Assembly (NCBI GenBank): GCA_009599575.1
Contig: VWND01000005.1
Location: 1,240,001-1,304,000, forward strand
Length of the DNA stretch: 64,000 bases
Direction of reading: 5' to 3'
From: Blumeriella jaapii
Lineage: Eukaryota > Ascomycota > Leotiomycetes > Helotiales > Drepanopezizaceae
The position numbers were made by a program, and so were the translations under genes. The notes below the pieces were generated by a model. That model was not told the DNA's origin, did no database searches, and saw only the letters and a list, made by a program, of their open reading frames with translations. Shown here piece after piece: positions 47,896-58,114 of this stretch (within the stretch, counting starts at the first letter, position 1; every line of letters starts with the position of its first letter).

Positions 47896-48642
47896 CGCTT
47901 CGAAAATTCCGGTTGATAGACAGAGGGAACGGCGTGTCGTGTCGAATCGGAATACGGTGTTATCTTCGTCGCTCGTGTGTACAGAATGTGCCTTGCTGGC
48001 GACTGGCTGGCAGCTTAATCTGGGGGGCCCACTTTTAGCTTCGAGTGCGCGCTAGCGAGTTATAATCTAGTCCTGCAGTAGCTCTTTGATTTCTTGTGAT
48101 AAATGGATACTGTACCTAGATCCCATACACCTAGCACGATACTCTCTCATGTTACATCGAGATGGGAATGTTTCCATGTTTTTAACCTGGCTGAGATGCA
48201 TGATGCTCGACACACGCATTGGATTCTCAGAATACGTCAACTACCACAGATGACAGGGAGGCTGTCCGGCACTACCGGACCGTTCGTTTGTTCGCGATCG
48301 GGGGGACATTTTGGTTTCACGATATATCAAACTATTCGGTTCTGACTCGAGAGAGAATACCATCTGCAATCCCCATCGTGTTCGTTTTCATCTGGCGAGA
48401 CGCTTGGAATTCCAAACTTCTAGACCACCTTCTTACGCGCACAATTACTCCGGCTTCATTGTGCCAGTTTTTCTTCCATATTATCACATCACGGTATTGC
48501 AAGAATGCCCAGGTTATGCTCTTTCGTATTGCGTGCTCATGAAATTATCACCATCATACAAGCAAGCAAACCTGCGAAGGGCGAGACCCATGACCACCTC
48601 GCAGTCTCTCCGTGACCTCCATATGCCAAACGAGCGAACCAT
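47896..48642. other. Intergenic region upstream of the YIP1-family gene and downstream of ubiquitin-eL40
   Basis: Plus-strand frames here (48,103-48,345, 48,219-48,542, 48,311-48,742) overlap one another and the eL40 antisense and have no recognisable domain. The region probably holds the YIP1 gene promoter and the eL40 3' UTR. Confidence 0.5.
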
Positions 48643-49265
<623 letters not shown>

Positions 49266-49518
49266 CTTTTTGGGAGGTTCGGTCGCTCTCAGATCCCCGG
49301 AATGGATGTGAAAAGGAGGAGAAAAGGAGGGTGAAAACTTTTCGTGGGGCGAGGAGTTGGACAGGCGTGGGCTCGCTTACCACTAGTCACGTGGTACGCC
49401 CCAACGGCTCCTCGTCCAACTTGTAACCCTTTGGTGCGCAATGTGATCACGTGAAATCATATTTCCCAGGATTTTGTCTGTCCTGATTCGGGTATCATTT
49501 CATATTAAATAACTCGCA
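49266..49518. promoter_or_regulatory. Divergent promoter of ubiquitin-eL40 and RRN7
   Basis: 253 bp separate two oppositely directed genes, both linked to ribosome production. It contains two copies of TCACGTG, one at 49,387-49,393 (AGTCACGTGG) and one at 49,447-49,453 (GATCACGTGA), an E-box/CBF1-type core. That they act as sites is inference. Confidence 0.55.
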
Positions 49519-51371
49519 ATGTCCTCACATATCGAGTACCAGCGATTTCGAAGAGACGAGAGTTGTTCAGAGGAGGGATGCCGGGCTCGGAAATACTACA
49601 TCGAAAGTGGAAAGAAATTTTGTCAGAGAGGTCACGAGCAAGCTGTAAGGAAGCCTTTTTAGAGAGGACCGACCTCACAAGTTCTAACTCGATCAGGGTT
49701 TCACGCAAACTCAGCAAGATGAAGACGACTGGAATGCCCAGGGCAAAAAGTCACGTAAGAGGAGAGAAGAGAAAGAACGCGTTGAGACCATCTTGAGTGG
49801 TAGCGAAGCCAAGGAGCTCTATCTCCAGTGCTACCAGCTTATTCTGTGGAAACAATGTCATTGGCTGGTCACGGCTCTGGGTCTACCGGAGGAGCTGAAG
49901 GTCGTGGTCAGGGATCTCTGGGCATTAAGAATTCGAGTCCTTCCCATTCTGAAAGATGACAAGGCTGGGTATGGCTCTGTGACCAGCACGACGATGTTCA
50001 GTTCTCAGAGTGAAGGAGAAAATACCGATACCGATGCGACGACGCGGCGGAGTCTTGGATCCAGGAAGAGTAGCAAGCATCGCAGGATAGAGGAACAGCT
50101 TCCTACCTTGATCCAAACCCTCAGCATATCTTACCTAGCGATGTTGCTCCTCAAGTTGCCTGTAAGTCTGGGAGATGTTTACAAGTGGGCTACCCAAGAC
50201 AGGCTTCTGTACACTCGAGCAGTAAGTTTCTTCCCCGTCCGAGACCACATGCTGACCTCGCAACAGATCAAAGAAGTGCCGAAGGAGATGAGATCCAGAT
50301 TACCTGCACACTATCATTCAGCTCTCGAGATTAGGGCGCCTCTGGAGGGCTCCGCTTTGTACCGCTCAGTCCAGGGACTAATCGAGTTCTACAGTTCGGA
50401 GTTCGGGATGGAAATTCCCAATTTGAACACCCCATTACTCCTGTTCAAGTACATGAGAGATATCTACCTCCCAGGTAACGTTGCCCGAAGTTGTGCCACT
50501 TTCCTTTGCTGAAACGCGTAGTGGAAATATATGGTGCTGTTCGTCGACTGGCAAATTTGCTCGAGATAGACTTCTCTTACCCCATCCAGCGCTCAAAGTC
50601 GTCTGGACTCACTAATTGCCCAGAGATACAGCTGGTCAGCTTAATAGTCATAGCCACAAAGCTCGCCTATCCATTCGATGACACTACTCGGGTCCCCCAG
50701 AGTTACTCCGATCCATCGGCCGTGGCGATAGATTGGGACAAGTGGATCAAAGCTACCAGAGACGAGCCTCCGAAGGGCTTGAAAAGAGGTGAAGAGATCA
50801 AGGTTATGGAAACGGAAGTCTGGGACATGGATGCACAAATGTTGGATGATTACCTGGACTGGTATCAACAGACCTGGATTGATGATCGAGATCCAAAGAG
50901 TGAGGCCTTTTGATCATGCGATATGTTACTGCTTTTGCTTACTCGGTTCTCAGTAACCGAGCAAATCCTTCAACTCTTTCCCATCGAAGACCCCCCTTCA
51001 CGCCCCTTGAGAGACCATACGGAAACCGAGCAAACAACAGTCAGACTTAAGGCCGTGCAAGAAAGCCTCGTCTGGCGAGATCCTCGACCCATTATCGAGG
51101 GAGAAGAATCCGGCGATCTCCAGCGGGCAGGGGATCTTTACAAACGGTACCGAACCGTCGAAGAACTCCCACAGCGCGCGAGGCCATTTTTTGAACTAGC
51201 CGGTAAGTCGATTGTAGGCCCGCTGGAGAGTTTTTTTCTTGCTGAAATTGACTAGCATCGAAGGCCGGGTTATCTCTAAAGATGCTGGTGAGATACGTTT
51301 TCCGACTGGAAGTTCAACTGGAAAATTGGAGGCTTGCGCAGAGGAAGAAAGAGACCATGGTTTCGGATTGA
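49519..51371 (+). CDS. RRN7: RNA polymerase I initiation factor Rrn7 (TAF1B-like)
   Basis: Rrn7 is the TFIIB-like subunit of the Pol I core factor, needed for rDNA transcription in the nucleolus. Six exons (49,519-49,644, 49,697-50,221, 50,267-50,474, 50,522-50,899, 50,954-51,202 and 51,256-51,371) give 533 residues. The N-terminal zinc ribbon has C16, C21, C35 and H39 (CSEEGC, then FCQRGH). An Arg/Lys-rich linker follows. The two cyclin-like repeats include LYLQCYQLILWKQCHWLV at about 80, KLPVSLGDVYKWA and CPEIQLVSLIVIATKLAYPFD. The C-terminus has a conserved helix (MLVRYVFRLEVQL). All six exons keep frame, introns are 45-54 nt, and no disruption is seen. Confidence 0.92.
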
Positions 51372-51629
51372 GGCATGATTTCCGTAGCGGCGTTCATGCA
51401 CGTCGCCTTTTTGGCTCTATTGCTCCCTTTTATATAGTGTAGGCAATATTATCCAGAATGCTTTCTGGATACTAAGATACCCATGTCAAGTGTGTTTACA
51501 ACAAAGCCTATCAATGCCAGCTCGCTTATACCAGAACCGGGCCGGTAATTTCGAGCGACAGTGGCTCGGAGCTTTTTAATTGGCTAAGAACTCAGACGTC
51601 ACGGAAGAATAAGGTTAAAATGCAATCAA
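51372..51629. other. RRN7 3' flank
   Basis: Less than 300 bp; no gene or conserved element seen. It lies between RRN7 and the convergent eIF5A gene. Confidence 0.4.
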
Positions 51630-51874
51630 ATGCACGTCAGAAAACCCTTGATTTCTACGGAGAGGTTGTCACCACTTCCAGATATTCCATTTTCGACACC
51701 GACGGCCAAATACGGTCAGGTAGCACCGATCAGAAACAAAAGGAAAACAATGTTTGCAAAGCACCAGGGAGATAAACCAGCGTATGTCCTGTGTCCAGAT
51801 AGCCTTCTAAGCAACGTCTTTTATACTGCAGGTTCCAGGCCTCGGAAAACATTCCATTCTTGAGCAGCCCTTAG
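51630..51874 (+). CDS. Possible small protein, two exons, unrecognised
   Basis: A frame from 51,630 (MHVRKPLISTERLSPLPDI) continues to 51,781. A good intron of 50 nt follows, with donor GTATGT, branch-like TTCTAAG and acceptor ACTGCAG, then 43 nt to a stop at 51,874, giving 64 residues. The sequence is basic and Ser/Pro-rich with TPTAKYGQ and KRKTMFAKHQG, suggesting a disordered regulatory peptide. I cannot name it. It lies in the space between two convergent genes and could equally be RRN7 3' UTR. Confidence 0.22.
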
Positions 51875-51954
51875 CCGAAACGGGCCCGCAGACAAAAGGC
51901 ATTCCATTGCCGACAAAAAAGGTTCAAGTGGAAGTATGTCTTGAAACGGATTAC

Positions 51955-52773
51955 TTAACCGCGGGGGGCCTCCTTGGCTTCAATAGCAAGCTGCTCACCC
52001 ATGGCAGTAAGAACGATAACGTCTAAGAGATAGTCAGAAAAGTCGCGGGGCATAAGTAAGAATAAACAAGCTAGACATACTGGTATCCTTCTCCTCAGTC
52101 GTGAACAGCTTGTTAATCTTGTCTCCAACCTCTCCATCTGGGACATTGACATCGTCTCTAGTCTCACCGTCATCGGCCATCAAGGAGAGAAAACCGTCAT
52201 CGGAGACATCGAGCTGCCATCCGTTAGCAGAGAGACCCCCCATATGCACGCAGCGAGTCACAATCCTACCAATTGGTATTCCTTGCGGGTGACGTTGGGA
52301 ACATCCATATTATGGGTGGAGGGGCAGAGTTCTTCGAGCTTCTTGCCGGTGAAGATATCGATGGCGACGAGATGGACCTTGGCGTGGCCGTGCTTGCCGG
52401 TCTTGGAGGTGGACATGTCGACGATCTTGCATGGGCGGTTCTTGATGACGACGAAACCGTTCTTTCTCAAGGCAGAGCACTGCATAGGGAACGTGGCAGA
52501 TGCACCGGCATCGGCCGACTCGAAGGTGTGCTCATGCTGGGAGGTGAAGGGACACAGTTAGCATGTATGCTTCTCTCTGCATCTCAATCGTGGGTCACAT
52601 CCCGCGACCGCGATGATGGTGGTGGTGGTGGTGATGGCTGTAGCCGCAACGAGGCGTGCGGCTGGCTCTCGACTGGATTCGACTCGACTCGACTCGACTC
52701 GACAGCCATGCGCCAACCCAGTCCGAACTTGAACCAAAACTCGGCGGCTTACCTGGGCGTCGTTGTCGGCCAT
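51955..52773 (-). CDS. Translation factor eIF5A
   Basis: eIF5A relieves ribosome stalling, notably at proline runs, and carries hypusine. Four exons (52,773-52,753, 52,536-52,270, 52,213-52,081 and 52,022-51,955) give 162 residues, within the usual size. The hypusine loop [12 protein letters not shown] is present with modified Lys about 55. An N-terminal SH3-like domain ([22 protein letters not shown]) and a C-terminal OB fold follow ([12 protein letters not shown] through [11 protein letters not shown]). Exon 1 is only 21 nt, followed by a 216-nt intron that contains a (GACTC)n tract at about 52,678-52,702. The plus-strand frame 52,273-52,854 is the antisense shadow. Divergent to VPS52. Confidence 0.96.
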
Positions 52774-53512
52774 GATGACTTGAGTTTCCGAAGTTTTTGG
52801 GGCGTAAGAATGGGGAGCGGGGAGGGCGGAGGAGAGGGCTCGAGGGAGTGTTAGGTGTTTTGCGTGTTTTGGGTTTTGTGATGTGGGAGATACGTCGATG
52901 CACGCGGGGGGGGACAAGAACCAAGGAGAAGAAGAAGGGAAAGGAAGAAGAAGCGGTGGTGGGTTGTGGGTTGTGAGTTGAGATGTCGTTGTGCGGAAGT
53001 GCTGGTGTTTTTGAGTGATGGAGGGGGGTTGGAGGGTGGACGGCGGCGGGGAAAAATTGGTCGGGAAGCGAAAGAAAAGAAGTGGGGTGGGGCTGCACGC
53101 CCGGCCGCTTTCAACTGGCCAATTAGACGAATATTTATCTTCTACGGCTATTTATTGGAAGTATGTACAGCACAGCATTTAGGGGGGTACTTACACATAT
53201 GTACAGTACAGTACATACAGTACACTAGGATATAGCTTCGTATCTCTCCCCAAGTGCTTCTTGGGAAGAGGTGAGGAGGTATTTCTTACTGTTGCAAGCT
53301 TGTACGTCGCGAGGTGTATTATCCCTGACTGTATGAAATAAATGTATAGCAGCTACCTATACGCGCGACCCTACCTGTACTGTACATGACAGCTTTGTAC
53401 AGTACAGTACCTCGACCTCGACCTCGACAAAACAAACAACTCCTCCAACCCCAGCTTCGGCTTCATTCAACCTACACCACACTCACCTCCCACTCCCTCC
53501 CTCCCTCCCGAC
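52774..53512. promoter_or_regulatory. Divergent promoter of eIF5A and VPS52
   Basis: 739 bp with purine/pyrimidine strand asymmetry near eIF5A (GGAGAAGAAGAAGGGAAAGG at about 52,924), a GTACAGTACAGTAC-type repeat at about 53,203-53,222 and again near 53,397, and a CTCC-rich tract just before the VPS52 ATG. No gene is supported; the overlapping frames here are low-complexity. Confidence 0.5.
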
Positions 53513-55579
53513 ATGTCCTTCGCTCCCGTGCCGCGGCGGCCCAGTCATCTCGGCCCAGCTTCTGCCGTCCAACGGCCACCCTTCAACCCGCGCTCGTCCT
53601 CCCTGTCCGTAACCTCCCAAGACCACGACTCCACGGCCTCGCTGTTAGCATCCGCCCGCAGGCCCAATGGCTCCGGCCTGAAGAGGTCGGCGACCGTACC
53701 GGATCCGGCAGACCCCTTGGCCGTGTTAGAAAGCCTCCTAGCTGCTGAAGCCGACGGACTGGCTCAGCCGGACGCGCGCGATGATGCGGCGGGAGGAGAG
53801 GCTTATGTGGCCGAGTGGGAGGGCGAATTGGACTTGGAGGGTCAGGGTCTCCGACAGTGGGTGTCGCCGCGAAGCCCGGATGCGATGGAAAGGCTATACA
53901 CACCCCAGACGGCAGAAGAGTGTAGGTCTCCAGCCCTGGGGAGCGACGGCATACGAACTCGCTGATCCGGCTGCCTAGTTGAGAAAGAGAAAGCTAAATA
54001 CGAAGAACTGCACCAGTCCATCCGTGCCTGTGACGAGGTGTTGGACTCTGTCGAAAGAAACCTGTCGAGTTTTCAAGACGATCTCGCAGCCGTATCGGCC
54101 GAGATTGAAACGTTGCAGGCCCGCTCAAGCGCTCTCAAGGTGCGATTGGAAAACAGAAAGGTGGTGGAGAACGGTCTTGGCCCAATCGTGGAAGAGATCA
54201 GTGTTTCGCCGGCTGTGGTGAGAAAAATTGTTGAAGGCGCAATCGATGAAGCGTGGGTGAGAGCATTGGCCGAGGTCGAGAAGCGATCCAAAGCGATAGA
54301 ACTCAAGTCCAAGGAGGAACGAAAGATCAGAGGCATCAGTGATTCAAAGCCTCTGCTTGGACATCTGGTTGACAAGGCAAGAATTCCCCGCCTCGTTCTC
54401 TAGCAGTCATCTAGCAACCGCGCTGAATCTTCACAGGCTCTGGAAAGAAGCAGGGACTTCATGGTAGCCCAGATCAAGGCCCTACGGGCACCTAACATCA
54501 ATGCCCAGGTTATACAACAGCAGCACTTCATCAAATACAAGGACCTTTATGCCTTCCTGCACAAGCACCATCCTCAATTGGCAGAGGAAATTGCCCAGGC
54601 TTACATGAACACAATGCGCTGGTACTTTTTAACTCAGTTCACGCGCTACTTGAAAGCACTAGAGAAGATCAAGCTCCACGTTATCGACAGGCACGATGTC
54701 CTAGGGCAAGACGACGGTTCTAGAAAATCTAACCTCCTTTCGAGTGCCAAGTCGATTGTCCCCCACGATGCTTTCAATCTAGGACGCCGGATCGATATGC
54801 TCAGAACTTCAAATCAAGCAGCAATCTCATCATTTCTTGCGGAAGAAGAAAAGTCCACCCACTATATGGAAACCGTATTCCGAAACTTCAATCTCGCCCT
54901 CGTGGACAACGCCTCGGCCGAGTATTCTTTCCTCACGACTTTCTTTTCGCCTTCCTTATCCCTCGCTGCCGTATCTCGACATTTCAACTACGTTTTCGAG
55001 CCTACCTTTGCCCTCGGACACAGCTTGACCAAATCTCTCATACAAGAAACATTTGACTGCTTAGGTCTCCTCTTATGCGTTAGATTAAATCAGCACTTTG
55101 CATTCGAGCTACAACGTCGGAAGATCCCAGTCGTTGATGGATATATCAACGGTACTAACATGCTGCTGTGGCCTCGTTTCCAGGTCGTCATGGATCAGCA
55201 CTGCGACTCGGTTCGGACCCTCACGAATGGAATTTCCACCCGAAAAGCGTCCGCATCGGAGCAAGCGAAACAATCGGCAGCGCCTCATTACATGACGCAG
55301 CGCTTCGGGCAATTCTTGGCAGGGATTTTGTCATTGAGTGCAGAGGCGGGAGACGACGAGCCAGTCTCGGCAAGTCTGATGAGACTGCGAAGCGAGATCG
55401 AGGCTTTCTTGACGAAGACGAGTAAGGCCATTGGGGATGCGAGGAAGCGAGAGCGATTCCTCTATAACAACTATTCGCTAGTACTCACGATCATTGGAGA
55501 TGTCGAGGGTAAGCTAGCGGTAGACCAGCAGGAGCATTTGGAGGGGCTGAAGACGGCCTTCGGAGAGGGAACAAGCTGA
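53513..55579 (+). CDS. VPS52: GARP complex subunit Vps52
   Basis: Vps52 is part of the GARP tether that receives endosome-derived vesicles at the trans-Golgi. Three exons (53,513-53,921, 53,979-54,376 and 54,437-55,579) give 649 residues. The first about 135 residues are Ser/Pro/Ala-rich and probably disordered. A coiled-coil segment follows (SIRACDEVLDSVERNLSSFQ, then IETLQARSSAL), the Vps52 signature. The helical body has NINAQVIQQQHFIKYKDLY and a conserved end NYSLVLTIIGDVEGKL. Intron 2 begins GC (AAG-GCAAGA), needed to join VDK to ALERSRDF. No frame break is seen. COG3 was considered first because of the similar architecture but the conserved blocks fit Vps52. Confidence 0.9.
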
Positions 55580-55690
55580 TGATGATGTGATGCTTTGAGG
55601 AGCTACTTGTACAGTATAACTACAGTAGGGGTTCCAAGCTCCTGGATTTGAATTTACCCAACTTTTGCGTGGCATCTCTAAATGCCCCCT

Positions 55691-57104
55691 CTAGGCCGAA
55701 AGTTGCCTCCTTAGTGCTACCCAAAAAGCAGACGGTCCCGGAGACTTCCTCAGCCAAACAGAGAGAACGCCGACCAGGACCGCAATTCCCAGCCCAGCAG
55801 GTCTCCTGTACCTCCAGAGAGCCTGGAGCGCTACCTTGCGCCGTTCATCCCATTGCAACTCTTTCGACTGCTTCAAAAAATACCCCTTGCCATCTTCGAG
55901 GGCCTGCCCAGTCAACTGCTCGTGCCATCGCGCGGTTTTCAAAACGCTCGAACTCGATATCGAGCGCCAGATGCTCAAGCTCTCCGGCGGATGGGCTTCA
56001 AACAACTGGATTGTGTTTGCTATCAACACCTCGATATTCAGGGGCTTAGGCAGCTTCGAGAGGATCGAGTGAAGCATTTCTGGCTCATCGGCCGGGGTTT
56101 CAAACAGCTCCTCGGCACGCTGGAGAACGATTTGCGCAAACACGTAGACCGAGAAGACGGCCTCGCGAGCGAGCAGGACGTCGAACAGGCGTGCGATCTC
56201 CCCGTATTCCTGAATGTCATGCGCGTACATGGTCAGGGTTCCCGAGAGGGCAAAGAACGGCTGGGTCAAGGACAGATGGTCGCGTAGCGTGGGGTTGACG
56301 GTATCTATAATGGCCGGAATCAGCTGCAGCTGGGTTAATGCCTGCGCGAATGTAGGGAGCATGAAATCCCTAATCCGGAGCGCAGAGAGACGTGCCACGG
56401 CTGCAGCGCCTTCCCGTGGTCCCAGGACCAAGAGGAACACCTGGCAGATGTCGTGGTAGCCCTGGAAGTAGGAGAGATAGGGCTGGCGCCGCAAGACCTC
56501 CGTGATGAGGTCGGAGAGCTCTTCCTTCCGCTGATCCAAGTCGCGAGGGCTCTGGCCTATGTATATCGCAGCGTCAGCGCGGTGCATCGTCTCATGAGCG
56601 GCCATCGTAATACAGTAAGAGGGCCACACGTACCGCGGGGATAGTATATGAAAGACCGGTCCACGTCCAAGCGCACCTGCTCCTCATCTCGATGTCGCGG
56701 GAGCTGCCTCCATCCTCGTCGTCCTCGTCCTCGTCGTCCTCCTCCTCCTTCATCTCCTTCTCCATCTCCTCCTCCTGCATCCCCCGTCGTTTGGTTTATA
56801 CCGCTCGCGGTGTCGTCGGTGTCGTCGGTGTCGTCCGTGTCGTCGGTGCAGCCAAGAAGCAGTGGCCCTGGGTCTTGCCGTCAGTTGCTGTGCAGGAGAC
56901 TCTCGGGGAGGGCGTGGACGAACATGCCCGACGTCGAAGCTCATCCCAGACCAGTCCTCCCTCCGACGCTGCCAGTGTGCGCAGAGCCGCCACATCCTTC
57001 CAGTTGCAAGCATCGAGGATGTTCGCTGCCTTTGCGGCGCGAGCCGTGTCCAACAGATCCGGCTGGCTCTCGGGCTTCTTAACGTCGTGCCCGCTTGAGT
57101 CCAT
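55691..57104 (-). CDS. TBC-domain Rab GTPase-activating protein (TBC1D20/Gyp8-like)
   Basis: Three exons (57,104-56,924, 56,867-56,634 and 56,556-55,691) give 426 residues. It should accelerate GTP hydrolysis on an early-secretory Rab (Ypt1/Rab1 for this family). The dual-finger residues are intact: Arg131 in RLDVDRSF and Gln170 in YFQGYHD. A C-terminal hydrophobic helix (AGLGIAVLVGVLSVWL) predicts a tail anchor in ER/Golgi membrane, as in TBC1D20. Exon 2 contains an insertion of four T-D-D units followed by a Gly/Arg-rich stretch (about residues 68-112), coded by repetitive DNA. The start ATG is chosen because it opens the helix before DVAALRTLAASEGGL. The 3' end is 111 bp from VPS52. Confidence 0.88.
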
Positions 57105-58114
57105 TGCATGCGCCGCGGGACATGCTGCTCTGTGTGTTTGGTGACACGCTTTCTCTCGGGCCACAGGTCGCTGTCGTGGCTTGGCTTGTGAGTCGCTTTG
57201 CAGCTCGTCTTGAGTACGATGGGATGGATGTACTGTGCAGGGGAATAAGCCCAAGCCCAACACGGTCGACAGCCCTTCTACATCGCACAGTGCTGTACAT
57301 ACATACTGCGCGCGGCAAAAGCCCCTGTTGTTGCTCTGCGCGTTCCCGTATCTTGTATGGTGCGGCTGCACTCGACTGCATCCAGCTTGCGAGGATTGTG
57401 GAAGAGGTGAGTAGCTATGTACTGTATGTACCTAGGTAGGTATGTACTTGATCTTCGAGATTTCTCCCTGCCGTCTCACCTCTGCTCTCCCGACACCCTT
57501 CCGCAGCCTCGCCCCTCCAAGGCTACCACTGGACCACGGCCCTCAAGCAGCAAGGCTACCTACCCACCGACCGACCTACCTACTGACTGTACCTACCTAC
57601 CCTACCTACCCTACCTACCCAGTACTATGAGTCTCGAGGGCCTCTGTTGCTGCTGCGTCTCCCTTCTCGCATTCTCATCTTCTACCCTTATCATAGACCA
57701 GCTCGCCCCTTCTCGCCCTCTCTCGCCTCTTCTCGCCTCTACCCTACAGCTCGCAGCTGCCTCGAGACTCCCCCCTTCTTCTTCCGGGGCCATCTTGCAC
57801 AAGTACTGATCTTGTCGACCTCGACTTTGCCTCATCTCCTGCTTCACCTTCGCCTCTCTTCGACTTCCACTTCGACTGCGAGCCAAAGCGAGGGCCAAGT
57901 ACTCACATACCCACTACCTTGCCTTGGGCTTCTGCGGCGACCTGCGGCCTGCCTGTTGGGACCCCGCCATTCACGTCCTCAGCATCTCCATCTACGACCT
58001 GGGCAGTCCAGCCAGAGTCTGTCGGTGTGACTCTCCCCAAAGGACAGACCACGATACTGCCGCTCAACCGAATGGCATGATCATCATCAGAGTGACCAGA
58101 TTCGGCCTGCCAGC
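57105..58114. promoter_or_regulatory. Divergent promoter region of the RabGAP and MMS1_N genes
   Basis: About 1 kb without a supported gene. Simple (CTAC)n tracts lie at about 57,556-57,620 and pyrimidine-rich DNA at 57,640-57,900. The listed-looking frames here are low-complexity. Confidence 0.55.

Noticed and set aside
52273..52854. 193-codon Gly-rich plus-strand frame
   Set aside because: Antisense of eIF5A exon 2 and intron 1.
53513..55579. COG3/Sec34 identity for this gene
   Set aside because: Architecture is similar, but the NINAQ-IQQ-KYKDLY and NYSLVL blocks and the coiled-coil signature fit Vps52.
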